The position numbers and the translations under genes are program-made. A stretch of DNA of 64,000 nt from Prorocentrum cordatum (lineage: Eukaryota; Sar; Dinophyceae; Prorocentrales; Prorocentraceae): contig CAUYUJ010019086.1 of assembly GCA_963575745.1 (NCBI GenBank), forward strand, positions 1 to 64,000, written 5' to 3'. Shown here one piece after another: positions 53,201-61,739 of this stretch. Within the stretch, counting starts at the first letter, position 1. Each line of letters begins with the position of its first letter. Below the pieces are notes generated by a model that was given only the letters and a program-made list of their open reading frames with translations, had not been told where the DNA came from and did not search any database.

Positions 53201-54502
53201 TACTGCAGTAGCTGCATCACGCACCTCGCGCAGCCTGTGGGACAGGGCGATGAAGTTGTCGACGTAGACCGTGTGCGCCATTCCCTGCTGCAGGTCAGGC
53301 GCGGGCCGACGGTCCACAAGTCGACGGCCAAAATGGCCAGGGAGCGCTCGGGCGGTCACCGCCTCGTTCAGGCTCTGGCATATCCATAGGCTGATGCTCC
53401 AGCCCATCGGCGGGCACCGAAAGCACGGTACCACCCAGGCCGAGGGTCTCACGGGCGCGCCGTCGGACAGGTTCACCAGCCCGAGGTCGCCAGCCCTCAC
53501 CTTGGGCAGCCCGAAGTAGCGGCGCAGCCACTGTGGGAGCTCGATCTGGTAGAACGCGTCGCAGATGTCGACCCCCCCGATGCTGATGGGCTCGTCGCCG
53601 TCGACCGAGATCTGGGCGAACGCCGAGCCCGTCGCCAGCTCCACGGGGTCTGCGGGCGCAAACCGAAGCGAAGCGTGCCTCCCGTCGAGGATCATCCGCA
53701 GCGACCCGTTCTTCTTGCGTACGAAAAACATGCCAACGTAACACTCCGCCGAGCTGCAGAAGTCCACCAGCCCGGCGCTCATAAGCCGCCGCACCACCAT
53801 TTTATAGAGGCGCGGGTTGCGAAGGGCAGGGTCCGTGTAGAGCCGTCTCGGACCCACTTCCTTGATGCGCTCCACCCCCAGCTGTTGGGGCAAGAGTAAC
53901 TCTTTCAGCCGGCGAGCGATGTTCTGGCCTGCCATCTCGTCGATAGCCTCCAGGGCGGCGGGCTGGCTGCCGGCAGGAGGCAGGGAGATGGAGTCGACGA
54001 GGTCGAAACTCACCGGGGCAACCAACGTGGCGTCACCCTCGTATGATTGAGATATCCGGAGCTCCTCGAGGGCTCCTGGACCGCCCAAGCCCTCTGGGCA
54101 CGGGCCAAACCTCACAGCGGCTTGTCGGAGCTCCGAGAGGACGAGGGCGTGGCCAGCGGCAGGCACCGGCATGCCAGCGGGCGCTTGACGGCGCGCCACG
54201 GGCGGGCAGCCCCACAGGTCGTTCAGCGCGTCGGTCATCTCCTCGACCATGCCGTGAACGTGCGACCGCTTCTCAAGGCGCCCGCGCACTGACCTTGAAG
54301 GCGGGGAGGACGTAGTAGGAGAAGAAGCTCCAGCGCCAAAGTAAGGTAAAGGAAAGAGATCACGTTGGCGAAGGTCGGCGCTGGAGTGGGAAGCCTCATG
54401 TACAGGTAGATCTGCTGCGCCCGCGAGGCCCACGGGCGCCCCCTCTCTCGGCCTGGCTGACTCTCGGGCGAGGGGTGCCCGAGAGCCGTCCGCGTCGCTC
54501 AT
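50261..54502 (-). CDS. DIRS-2 RT-RNase H-methyltransferase polyprotein (1,413 residues)
   Basis: ATG at 54,502 overlaps the gag stop as ATGA; TAA at 50,261. RT: fingers GMFFVRKKNGSLRMILDGRH (257-276), motif A GVDICDAFYQIEL (310-322), motif B CFRCPPMGWSISLWICQSL (360-378), motif C TVYVDNF (411-417) with Asn as second residue of the Asp pair. RNase H: SCVDASWWG (D568), VLEGRAL (E696), ILNDSMAP (D723), WVPSEHNSADPASR (D772). Residues 780-1160 are Ala/Gly/Arg/Pro-rich, the shadow of the recombinase frame. C-terminus: SAM-methyltransferase motifs FLEVFSGSGR (1166-1175), IATPCQSMSRAR, VVIENPSASW and AFSTPWRKRTRLL, the order of cytosine-C5 enzymes (I, IV, VI, VIII). No frame damage. Confidence 0.85.
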   Translation of the reverse strand: MSDADGSRAPLARESARPREGAPVGLAGAADLPVHEASHSSADLRQRDLFPLPYFGAGASSPTTSSPPSRSVRGRLEKRSHVHGMVEEMTDALNDLWGCPPVARRQAPAGMPVPAAGHALVLSELRQAAVRFGPCPEGLGGPGALEELRISQSYEGDATLVAPVSFDLVDSISLPPAGSQPAALEAIDEMAGQNIARRLKELLLPQQLGVERIKEVGPRRLYTDPALRNPRLYKMVVRRLMSAGLVDFCSSAECYVGMFFVRKKNGSLRMILDGRHASLRFAPADPVELATGSAFAQISVDGDEPISIGGVDICDAFYQIELPQWLRRYFGLPKVRAGDLGLVNLSDGAPVRPSAWVVPCFRCPPMGWSISLWICQSLNEAVTARALPGHFGRRLVDRRPAPDLQQGMAHTVYVDNFIALSHRLREVRDAATAVQGELTASDLPSHPVEASVGGGALGWHFDEDKPVIGLSVRLRWRLRLGIGELLEQGWCSGHTMMKVISHFTSRALIRRELLSCLGAVYGFMGDGGRERRRLTPAVRRELAWCRALLPLCFRDAGRPLSPVVSCVDASWWGAGVTEKTITSDQARRLSIFNERWRFSRDGEQQVAPRDKALASESKQAQRITSSCFKQASSEPYRDPAVIAAAMEQQVPFRVEPKPNQGEEITFEEVPEEVWAEGWRRVLSTPWTRREAQVVLEGRALVLCLKHRLRATRNFNTTHIILNDSMAPVLALLKGRSSSPPLLRICRQACALLLASGSSAIWRWVPSEHNSADPASRDQAGDTPEAVRIKTSKLDASCPPAQALGLGEDDGGNAGVGPRRQGGPCRAGDAGSQEADCGCGCCGCSPAAGQAACSAGDCSAPSRGRPLGGPSAGGGEPLSFPPGCGPPPGLDPPGGVPGRGQEQRRVDTDGGLCLRASDPRAAAVAPAVGGTGSQDLVMPGAAAAAADALTACGVPHRGDVVLRGPGGVRLAHRAHGRPVPEAARGAGFRAVAAHPAKAHRCRGAAPVVHGPPAVRHADPIHDRRARRDPAGGLHPFPEGATTRAGAAPPDARWPPPFAGGPGAVERPRQGRLGRARPAGLEQPDARAQWRKPRAVRGGAASAGHPHARQVVDRRRASMLRRGEAGAGASSRAAARPAAKCRAGAPRAWRHPVGELASWVRHSRSGVFLEVFSGSGRMAAAWRLRFHSQHAAFELDIRHDADSDLLLRRIRQLVRGWVRSRLIVAIWIATPCQSMSRARNRPNGPPPLRTALFPLGLPGLSPGDQLKVERGNALATFSFSLFLLARSLNIPVVIENPSASWLWQLPGARSLIRIRNTRIVDFDFCAFSTPWRKRTRLLYCHLNLDPLIPYKCSGRGVCSFSRRPHQVLEGKDASGIFWTHIAEPYPKDFCRLVAKCFQQAPRNHSFLSLDRFVEA
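51028..52080 (-). CDS. DIRS-2 tyrosine recombinase, overlapping frame
   Basis: The frame is open from 52,257; the first ATG is at 52,080 (MTAAMLVSVLDDRAAP), stop at 51,028. It lies wholly inside the polyprotein ORF but in another frame. After a Pro/Ala/Arg-rich N-terminus come LTLLEEFLDGGKSSAVWILM, AAFAFVRPTLGRRQWRQLW (possible box I Arg), EEYAWPTAPTVDLCPRP, and a box II-like region SSLMHGHNGASHELFAAARP, then IRMRARWSTDAALQCYAEG, where the Tyr is the candidate nucleophile. This matches the GAS...RW...Y pattern of DIRS recombinases, but the Arg normally beside the box II His (RH.GAS) is not visible, so activity is uncertain. This frame carries the protein signal here, not the enclosing one. 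Confidence 0.65.
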   Translation of the reverse strand: MTAAMLVSVLDDRAAPAAPAMRARRRPTAAAGAVGARQLQGRPHAAPETAARPAEGDRWAGRQRGEANLFPFLPAAAPRQGLTLLEEFLDGGKSSAVWILMAAFAFVRPTLGRRQWRQLWAARAAKTWSCLAPPRPRLTLSRPVVCLIVVTLCCGGLEEYAWPTAPTVDLCPRPREALDFVQSQLIPPRLTAAEALHQWCMVLQPSDMQTPSMTDVLDETLRAGFTRSPRAPRPEQEPHHRTPGGHRPLPVAQAQWSGHVKAVLAGLGLQVWSSLMHGHNGASHELFAAARPLRDIRMRARWSTDAALQCYAEGRQVQEHLRGLPRALPLSAEQALRGPGATPSASWHRG

Positions 54503-55959
54503 GATGACAGAGCGCGACGCTCTTCACGGGCTTTCCTGATCTGCTTCAGGATCCCCGCGTCGCGCTCCACCTGTTTGGAGACATGCTCCAGCAGCAGCGG
54601 GCATATCATGGAACGGCCATCCTCCTTGGCCGCCCCTGTGAACACCGCCGCCTCGTCCACGATGCCGAATCGGTGGAGCCCTCCTCCCCGACCTCGGCCC
54701 CTCTTCTTGCCGTCGCCCTCGTCGCCGTCCTTGGAGCCCTTCGACTGCCGCGCCTCGAACTCCATGGAGTAGATGCACTCGCACAGCTGTGCCTGGCGAG
54801 TGGCCAGCTCCGCCCCGACCAAGTCGGGAACATTCAACTGATCCCAGCACCCGAGATGTTCGATCATGTTCATTATGATCTCATAATGGGCGACCTCGTA
54901 GTCCTCCTTCGTGAGATGATAGAAGGCAACGAAGCTGTTGTAGTGCTCCACGGGGCCGTTCCGCTTCCTGTCGATGAATTGCGCGCACCAGAGCATGGTC
55001 CGAGGTCCGTCGAGCAGCCGCCCCGGGATGGGATTATCTACCATCATCGGCACAGCCTCACGCCAAGCCAGTCGCTGCCTGGAGCCGTCGGGTCGAGGTG
55101 GTACGCCCACCAGCCTGATGTCCGCCCCGCTCTCCGCGCATCGGTACACCGATGGGTCCATCGAGATCCGACGGATGGCAACCCAGCCTGCGTTCAGCTT
55201 CAGGAGGCCGATGTCACCTTCGATCCGCTCGGTCCCGTTGAGCAGGACAACATCGCCACGACTGCCACCACCCGTGCTCTCGATGAGCACCCACACTGGG
55301 GCCAGCTCAGCGGGCGGCCCAACCACCCCTGCCGCGGCCGGCGGCGCTGCGCCGGCGGCGCCCGCTGGGGCGCCTGCGGCCGGCACGGCGGCGGCCGCCA
55401 GGGGACCTGCAGCAGGGGCGGCGACGGCGCCGGCCCCGGCCACGCTCACCAGAGGCGCGGCAGGCGCTGCTCCGGCGGCGGCTCCCGCCGCGGGCGCGAG
55501 AGCGGCGGGGCCTGCGCCAGGAACGCCTGGTCCAGGGGCGGCTGCGGTGAAGTCGAACTCCAGGTATGAGCCACCAGCGGGAAGCGTGCGCGGCTTGCCA
55601 GCAGCGCGCTCGCGGTCCAAGTACAGCTGGTCGGCTACCTGCACGAGAGCGTCCTGGATAGCGACCGTCTCCCTCGCGTTCGGCTCACGCCTGAACCTGC
55701 ACAGCAGATTCGGGTCCACACCCTGCAGCGCCTGGCGCGTCGGGCTGAAGACCACGGCGACTATGTCTGGGTTCCCCTGACCGTACCGCTCCTCGTACAC
55801 GTCGTGGTCGGCGCTCGAGAGGTTGGGGCACGACTCCGACGGGCACGCCGGCGAAGAAGGACAAGTAGGCGCCGCAGGACACGGCGGCGCTCGCGATATC
55901 CAGGCCGCCAGCAGGTTGGTAGCTGCGCCCAGGAGCCGCACGAAGGGTCTGCCAACCAT
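54499..55959 (-). CDS. DIRS-2 gag-like protein
   Basis: First ATG at 55,959 (MVGRPFVRLLGAATNLLAAW), TGA at 54,499; 486 residues. The frame is open further up into X1 without an ATG. Layout: hydrophobic N-terminus with a Cys/Pro-rich CPAAPTCPSSPACPSESC; a region with DIVAVVFSPTRQALQGVDP; a long Ala/Pro/Gly linker; a conserved-looking domain (APVWVLIESTGGGSRGDVVL, GWVAIRRISMDPSVYRCAE and AHYEIIMNMIEHLGCWDQL); a basic KKRGRGRGGG stretch; a charged C-terminal helix. No retroviral gag zinc knuckle. The stop overlaps the polymerase ATG (ATGA), suggesting coupled termination-reinitiation or a -1 shift. The role in particle assembly is inferred from position. Confidence 0.65.
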   Translation of the reverse strand: MVGRPFVRLLGAATNLLAAWISRAPPCPAAPTCPSSPACPSESCPNLSSADHDVYEERYGQGNPDIVAVVFSPTRQALQGVDPNLLCRFRREPNARETVAIQDALVQVADQLYLDRERAAGKPRTLPAGGSYLEFDFTAAAPGPGVPGAGPAALAPAAGAAAGAAPAAPLVSVAGAGAVAAPAAGPLAAAAVPAAGAPAGAAGAAPPAAAGVVGPPAELAPVWVLIESTGGGSRGDVVLLNGTERIEGDIGLLKLNAGWVAIRRISMDPSVYRCAESGADIRLVGVPPRPDGSRQRLAWREAVPMMVDNPIPGRLLDGPRTMLWCAQFIDRKRNGPVEHYNSFVAFYHLTKEDYEVAHYEIIMNMIEHLGCWDQLNVPDLVGAELATRQAQLCECIYSMEFEARQSKGSKDGDEGDGKKRGRGRGGGLHRFGIVDEAAVFTGAAKEDGRSMICPLLLEHVSKQVERDAGILKQIRKAREERRALSS

Positions 55960-56002
55960 CCGCGATTCTGCCTGGACAGGTGCCCCCAGCTCGCTGGAAG
56001 AA

Positions 56003-56078
56003 AGGCTTGAGCACACGTGTCAGCGGCCCTCTCCCGCTTCCCACACGCAACAAAGAATCTATGGCACGCCATTGCAAT
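56003..56078 (-). repeat. DIRS-2 split direct repeat X1 (5' terminal)
   Basis: Partner of 49,992-50,067; the outer end abuts a TA-rich microsatellite. Confidence 0.95.
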
Positions 56079-56181
56079 ATATATATGTGTGTGTGTGCGC
56101 ATGAATTCATGTACATATATATACATGCATGTACGTACGTAGAAAAAATCATGTATGCGTGGCGTCCCCCACGGAAACACC

Positions 56182-56230
<49 letters not shown>

Positions 56231-56260
56231 TAAGATAAGCACGGGTATATATATATATAC
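56079..56260. repeat. (TA)n-rich microsatellite flanking DIRS-2
   Basis: Interrupted TA, TG and CATG runs. The left flank of the element (49,770-49,791) is also TA repeat, consistent with one original array. Confidence 0.95.
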
Positions 56261-56329
56261 TAGAACCATCGCGCGCGCTGCGGCGCGTTCAAGTTCTAGC
56301 TAGGCTTGACGGGCTAAAACATGGAATAT

Positions 56330-57560
56330 CATGTCTGTCGCTTCTTGCATCCAGGGACTCTCTTGGAGGCCCTGCGCAAGCCTCGGAACCGTATAGGAGG
56401 GGAACTGCCGAAACACGGAAATCATTGATTTCTGTTGGGTATTCAACGATTTGGGGCCCTCAAAAGTTTCCTGGTCTCTTTTCTGGGAGCTGAGGGGGGC
56501 TTAATTGTGGTCCGTTGTGCAAGAGTAGACAGGGGACGCACTTGAAAAAAAAGACTTGTAAGATATCCATTTTTCCAAGTTGCCGTGCCTGGGCTGTGGG
56601 CTAGAAGTGTTCTGGATACAGGCCACGGTCCGTCGGGTTGCCTCTCGGGTCTTCGTGCAAAAATAAGGACGCGAAGACGATCCATGAGAGCGCCAAGACA
56701 GCATCAGAAAGTTCAACAATACTCCCGAAACATCTTTACATGCGACTCTGAAGTCTTGATGGGGCTCGAGGAATAGGATAGGGAGTAGGAGTCCCAACTT
56801 GAAAAAAAATAATATCTGGCATTTCGTTTTTTTCCAAATTCCTCGGTCTTGGAGCGCTGAAAACGGGAAAACGGGAGGAGGCGGAAAACGTCGACAAAAA
56901 CTTCTGGAAATCAACGATTTTACCCTCTTCGGGCTCTCTCGGGACGGCTCTCGAAGCTCTCTTGGGCTGTTTTGGGGGCCTCGTCGGGGCTTTCTTGGGG
57001 GCCTCTCAAAGGGGTCTGGGGCGTGGCGGAGGCCTCTGGGAGGTCCCGGAATCCTCTCGGAGGTCTCTGGAGGCCTCCTGCTTCCGCTCGTGGGCTCATC
57101 TTGGGTCTGTTCTGGAGTGGTCTGGAGCTGTCCTGAGCGCCTATTCGGCAATCTTGGGGCCGTCTTGGCCCGTCCTGGACCGTCTTGGGAGTCTCTTGGG
57201 CGGTCTTGGAGCGGTCTTGGGGCCTCGTCGGCCGTGGTGGAGCGTTGGAAGCACGAAATGGTGAGAAGACCAAAAACCCTGAAACAAAAAACATGAAAAT
57301 GAACGATGTTAGGTTCTCCAGGCGCTCTCGGGAGGCCACTCAGAGCTCTCTTGAGGTCTCGTGGAGGCCTCCTGGGAGCCTGGAGAGCCGCCCGAAAGCG
57401 GTCCTGGGTTGCTTGGGAGCGTCTTGGGCCTGTCTTTTACGTTCTGGGGGTTTCGCGGGGTCGTTTTGGGTTGTCTCCGGGCATTTTTGGGGTTCCCCAG
57501 GAGGCCGGGAAGCGCGGTACCGGGAGCGAAATCCAGATGTGAGCGAGGTGGAGGACGCCC
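56330..57560 (-). repeat. AAGAGGCCC-type repeats in reverse orientation
   Basis: The plus strand shows CTCTTGGGCTGTTTTGGGGGCC and GGCCGTCTTGGCCCGTCC-like runs, the reverse complement of the family at 37.8-48.9 kb. AT-rich islands occur near 56,420, 56,910 and 57,285. No gene; open frames follow from the stop-poor motif. Confidence 0.7.
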
Positions 57561-57900
57561 CGGGAGGGGGCCCGGCGTAGTTGCTTATATTATATTGAAT
57601 ATAAACATATTCCTCTTCCTATAATTTTATAAGCCCAGGCGGGGGGAAAACCCATCACCCCCCCCCCAAAAAAAAAAGAAACGGATTTCCGGGACCTTGG
57701 GCTTTGGGAACATAACGAACAATAGGCATGGAGGAAAGATAACGGATAACATCATGATAGCGGCGATGCCGGAAAAGGCAACCAAGAGTTGTCGCTAAAT
57801 TGTCGGCTTGACTTTCCTGCCATTCCGCCTGCATGCCAAACTTCATAGACCAAGGTGCATGGCGCGAAGCGCCACTGCACTCTTGTGTGTGTATATATAT

Positions 57901-57956
<56 letters not shown>

Positions 57957-58018
57957 GTACCCAATCATGTGGTGGGTGCGTTTAGGGTGCAGGCGTCGTT
58001 TCCTAGTTTTTCCTCTGT
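57561..58018. other. AT-rich sequence with (TA)n at 57,890-57,955 and a C/A homopolymer
   Basis: C-run and A-run junction at 57,657-57,677, then unique sequence, then a compound TG/TA microsatellite. No gene recognised. Confidence 0.7.
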
Positions 58019-58019
58019 C

Positions 58020-58375
58020 AGAGTCTCGCAAAAGCTCTCAAGAACTCCCAGGGGCTCTCGGAAGCCTTCGAAAGCTTTCAGAAGGTTCCAGGGGCCTTCA
58101 GAAGTTTTCAGATGGCTCGCACAAGCCCTCATGGTCCTTCAGAAGCTCTCAGAAGCTCACAGAAGCTCAAAGAGGCTTTCAGGGCGTCTCAGGAGGTTTT
58201 GAGGAGCTGTCAGCCGCTCTCCGAGGCTCTCAGAGTCTCACAGAAGCTCTCAGGCTCTCAGAGGCTCTCAGAAGCACTCAAACGCCCTCAAAGGTTTCAG
58301 ATGCCCTCAAAAGTTTTCTGCAGCCCCAAATGCGTTCAGAAGCTTCCAGAGACTCTCAGGAGCAGGCGTCGTTTC
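58020..58375. repeat. CTCAGAAGCT-type degenerate minisatellite
   Basis: About 350 bp of 10- to 20-bp units based on CTCAGAAGCT and CTCAGAGGCT. Confidence 0.85.
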
Positions 58376-58539
58376 CAAGCTTTTCATCAAGGGGCAGAAA
58401 TCGACTGCGGAACTGAGGGCGGGCGGCCGGCGCGATCGACAAGCGAGGCAGAGCGAGGACCCCAGTGAAGGCTCGCGGCTGGCCGCTTCCGAGGCGGGGC
58501 CCTCGCCCGCGCAGGCGGGGCCACCGCCGTCGGCTTCCG

Positions 58540-59615
58540 CTTTTAAGTGAAGACAGCGCGCTCGCGAGGCCTCTTGGCCTGCGCCTTGCCCTGCGGCGCG
58601 CGCTCCACGATTGCCTGGTGCGTTTTCTCTTTCGCTGCTTCAACAGGGAATTCAAGCGGGCGCCTAGTGAATTCCGACCACTCTTCGCCCGAGATCGCCA
58701 TCGTCGCCACTTTGTGGAACAGCAGGTCAATTTGGCGCATCTGTCTGAGAGTAGGCGAATATAGAACAGTATTGCGCGTTCAAAGACAGGCGAGAAAAGT
58801 CACCTGGAGTTGCAATCGGATGGTCTGTATAAGCACTTCATGTTAATTTCTGACCAACGGTTGACGCCGCTGCGAAATGCCTCGTTGGGCGACGCGCCCG
58901 AGCCCGGGAGTCGCAGCTTCGCCGCGGAAAACGAATGGCGAAACCGCTGGTTGTTCATGCAATATTCGAAGCGATCGCCGGCAGCAGCGCACCACACCAC
59001 GCGCATGAGGGTCTTGCCGGCCACGCGCGCGCAACGCTGAACTGCGCCAGAAAAATAATTCGCCAGCGCAGCCAAGGCCTGAATGAACTCAAATCTGCCC
59101 CCCCACGGCTTCTCCCCGTCGAGCGCCCCCGAGATCTTCGAGCCCTCGCGCGGCCGAGGTCGCATTTCAAGATGTGATCTCGCATGCTGCCCTCAGGACG
59201 GGATAGAGACCGATCTTCGCGCCCCGTATATGGCGGGCCGCGCGACTCCGAACTCTGCCGAACATCCACCTTGTTGAATTTGTCCAGGATGACGCGCCGC
59301 TTCGCCGAACCCACAATCATCCCGCGGCAGTGCGAGCCGCGCGGCGCCGCGCGGCGTTGCGTCGTTGGACTCGGCGGCGGCGGCGGCCCCCACGTCGCGC
59401 GGCACGCTGGCAACAATGGGATCGGTGGAGCAGTTCTTCCTGTAGAAGTCGCGCAGGCCCTCTAGGCTCTCGGCCTCGAATGCGAAAGAAACAGAATCAT
59501 CGCCCGAATCATCCGAGCCTGCACGTGAAGCCCGCGGAGGAGACATTGACCTAGACCTCTGGGACGCACATTGCGTATCTGAGACGTGGATGAACGCGTT
59601 CCTCCCGGGAAGCAC
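58540..59615 (-). pseudogene. Degraded coding region, possible transposase-like or multicopy dinoflagellate protein
   Basis: Protein-like minus-strand pieces in several frames, in order: MSPPRASRAGSDDSGDDSVS and SLEGLRDFYRKNCSTDPIVA (59,545-59,400); MIVGSAKRRVILDKFNKVD (near 59,300); GRFEFIQALAALANYFSGAV, FEYCMNNQRFRHSFSAAKL and SPNEAFRSGVNRWSEIN (59,100-58,845); an LYSPTLRQ segment, then ATG at 58,740 MRQIDLLFHKVATMAISGEE to a stop at 58,543. At least three frame changes or missing introns. The EAFRSGVNRW...LYSPTLRQMRQ order resembles a repeated dinoflagellate protein type I recall from other genomes, but I cannot name it. Could also be exons. Confidence 0.4.
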
Positions 59616-59819
59616 GCGCGCTCGACCGGCGGGTTAGCACCGAATGTGAATAATGCAGTTGTGAGCCTCAGCGTTCACGATATCACATATACTCGTCGTC
59701 CCATGTCTGGGCCCCATCCTGGATGCATTGGTGGACGCTCCCCCCCTGGATACTCTCCTGAGCTCTCTCCAGGGTCTCTTGCAGCTCCCTCCAGGGGTCC
59801 TTGGCGCGCCCACTGATGG

Positions 59820-59990
59820 TGGCCTTTCTGCCCCTTTAACCCGAAGACGCCCTGGGATGGTTCCAAGACGGTCTAAGCGGCTCTCAGGAGGCGGCCCCAA
59901 GATGGTTCCAAGACAGCCCAGGTGGATCCCAAGACGGCGCCTAAGATGGTTCCAAGACGGCCCCCAAGACGCCGCAAGTGGATTCCAAAA
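59820..59990 (+). repeat. AAGAGGCCC-type repeat fragment
   Basis: Short run of GGTTCCAAGACGG and CCCAAGACGGCG motifs. Confidence 0.6.
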
Positions 59991-59996
59991 CTACCC

Positions 59997-60280
59997 AAAC
60001 ACGGCATGCAAAGCATCACTTGCGAGATAAAGGCGTGATTCTTCAAGCGGGGATGCGTTCGTTTCCCCTTGAATTTGCCTGCGCTGAATGAGACGCTACA
60101 AATACAGCCAAACAAATATCGATAACCAATTTTTTCGCATTCTCCCAAGCACTACAAAAACTGCATGCAACGCACCACGTGCGAGATCAGGCCGCGCACT
60201 CTTCAAGCGGAGTTGCGTTCCTTTCCCTGGAATCTGCTTGTTTGAAATGAAAACTGCAAATATACTAATCCCAGCCTCAA
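59997..60280. repeat. About 160-bp repeat, two copies
   Basis: TGCGAGAT followed by ATTCTTCAAGCGGG-like sequence and GTTGCGTTC occurs at 60,021 and 60,180. Related copies lie at 61,784 and 61,931. Confidence 0.8.
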
Positions 60281-60289
60281 AGCAACCAG

Positions 60290-61155
60290 CCTGCCATGTC
60301 AGCCTCAGCCTAGTGGAAGCCTTCCCAGCCTCAGCAAGTGAACAGCCTCAGTGGAGCCTGCTGTTCTCGCAGCCTCAGCCTCAGCCTGCCTCGGCTTGCC
60401 TCGGCCTCAGCCTCAGCCTGCCTCGGCCTCAGCCTCAGCCCCAGCCTGCATCAGCCTCAGCCTCAGCCTGCCTCAGCCTCAGCCTGCATCAGCCTCAGAG
60501 TCAGCCTGCCTCAGCCGCAGCTTGCCTCAGCCTCAGCCACAGCCACAGCCTCAGCATCAGCCTCAGCCTCAGCCTCAGCCTGCCTCAGCCTCAGCGTCAG
60601 CCTCTCAGCCTCAGCCTGCATCAGCCTCAGCCTCAGCCTGCCTCAGCCTCGGCCTCAGCCTCAGCCGCAGCTTGCCTCAGCCTCAGCCACAGCCTCAGCC
60701 TCAGCCTCAGCCTGCCTCAGCTGCAGCCTCAGCCTCAGCCTGCCCCGGTTCGCCTCGGCCTCAGCCTCAGCCTGCCTCGGCCTCAGCCTCAGCCTCAGCC
60801 TCAGCCTGCCTCAGCCTCAGCCTCAGCCTCAGCCTGCCTCAGCCCCAGCCTGCCTCAGCCTCAGCCTCAGCCTCAGCCCCAGCCGCAGCATGCCTCAGCC
60901 TCAGCCACGGCCTCAGCCTCAGCCTCAGCCTGCCTCAGCTTCAGCCTCAGCCTCAGCCTGCCTCGGCTTGCTTCAGCCTCAGCATCAGCCTCAGCCTGCC
61001 TCAGCCTCAGCCTCAGCCTCAGCCTCAGCCTGCCTCAGCCTCAGCGTAAGCCTCTCAGCCTCAGCCTGCATCAGCCTCAGCCCCCGCGTCAGCCTGCCTC
61101 AGCCTCAGTCTCAGCCTGCCTCAGCCTCAGCCTCCCTCAGCCTCAGCCTCACAGT
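60290..61155. repeat. (CAGCCT)n satellite, about 860 bp
   Basis: Degenerate CAGCCTCAGCCTGCCT array. Leu-Ser-Gln-Pro frames of more than 200 codons on the plus strand are artefacts. Confidence 0.97.
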
Positions 61156-61566
61156 TGGCTGAGGGCAATCGAAGTATCATACGGGAATGGTGTTCTGGGA
61201 ACACGAAGAACACGAAGTGGCCTACAGTTGGCTCCGGGCATTCAAAATGCGGCCTGGGAGTTGTGTTCTGGGAACACGAAGAACACGAAGTGGCCTACAG
61301 TTGGCCCCGGGCATTCGAAATGTGGCCTGGGAATGGTGTTCTGGGAACACGAAGAACACGAAGTGGCCTACTGTTGGCCCCGGGCATTCAAAATATGGCC
61401 CGGGAATTGTGTTCTGGGAACACGAAGAACACGAAGTGGCCTACAGCTGGCTCTGGGCATTAAAAATGTGGCCTGGGAATGTTGCTCTGGGAACACGAAG
61501 AGCACGAAGTGACGTAGAGTTGGCTCCGGGCGTTCAAAATGTGGCCTGGGAACGGTGTTCTGGGAA
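61152..61566. repeat. 73-bp tandem repeat, about 5.7 copies
   Basis: ACACGAAGAACACGAAGTGG begins at 61,201 and recurs at 61,274, 61,347, 61,420 and 61,493 (last copy with one change). The period is exactly 73 bp. As 73 is not a multiple of three, open frames change phase each unit. Confidence 0.95.
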
Positions 61567-61739
61567 TGGATTCCAGAATTCCTAAGGGTTCCTAAGCATC
61601 CTGGGGCTGCCGGTTTTGTCCGGTTTTGTCCGGATCCCGCCCAGACCCCCCTGGGGCGTCAAGATGCTCTCTTTTGACCCCACTAGAAACCTATCAGTCT
61701 TCGCAGTTAGGTAACAAAACAAATTGAAACCTTAATTTT

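Larger units (their letters stand above)
49792..56078 (-). mobile_element. DIRS-2: complete DIRS/PAT-like tyrosine-recombinase retrotransposon
   Basis: Minus-strand order: X1 (56,078-56,003), gag-like ORF, RT-RNase H-methyltransferase ORF with an overlapping recombinase frame, Y1 (50,215-50,066), X2 (50,067-49,992), Y2 (49,941-49,792). The 150-bp Y copies appear identical and the 76-bp X copies differ at one base, so insertion is recent. Both outer ends lie in TA microsatellite sequence, with AT shared at each junction and no target duplication. All major frames are open. This matches split-repeat DIRS-order elements that replicate through a circular intermediate. Confidence 0.9.

Noticed and set aside
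60088-61512. 474-codon plus-strand frame of LSLSLPQPQ repeats
   Set aside because: It is a CAGCCT satellite joined to the 73-bp repeat; no non-repetitive protein sequence.
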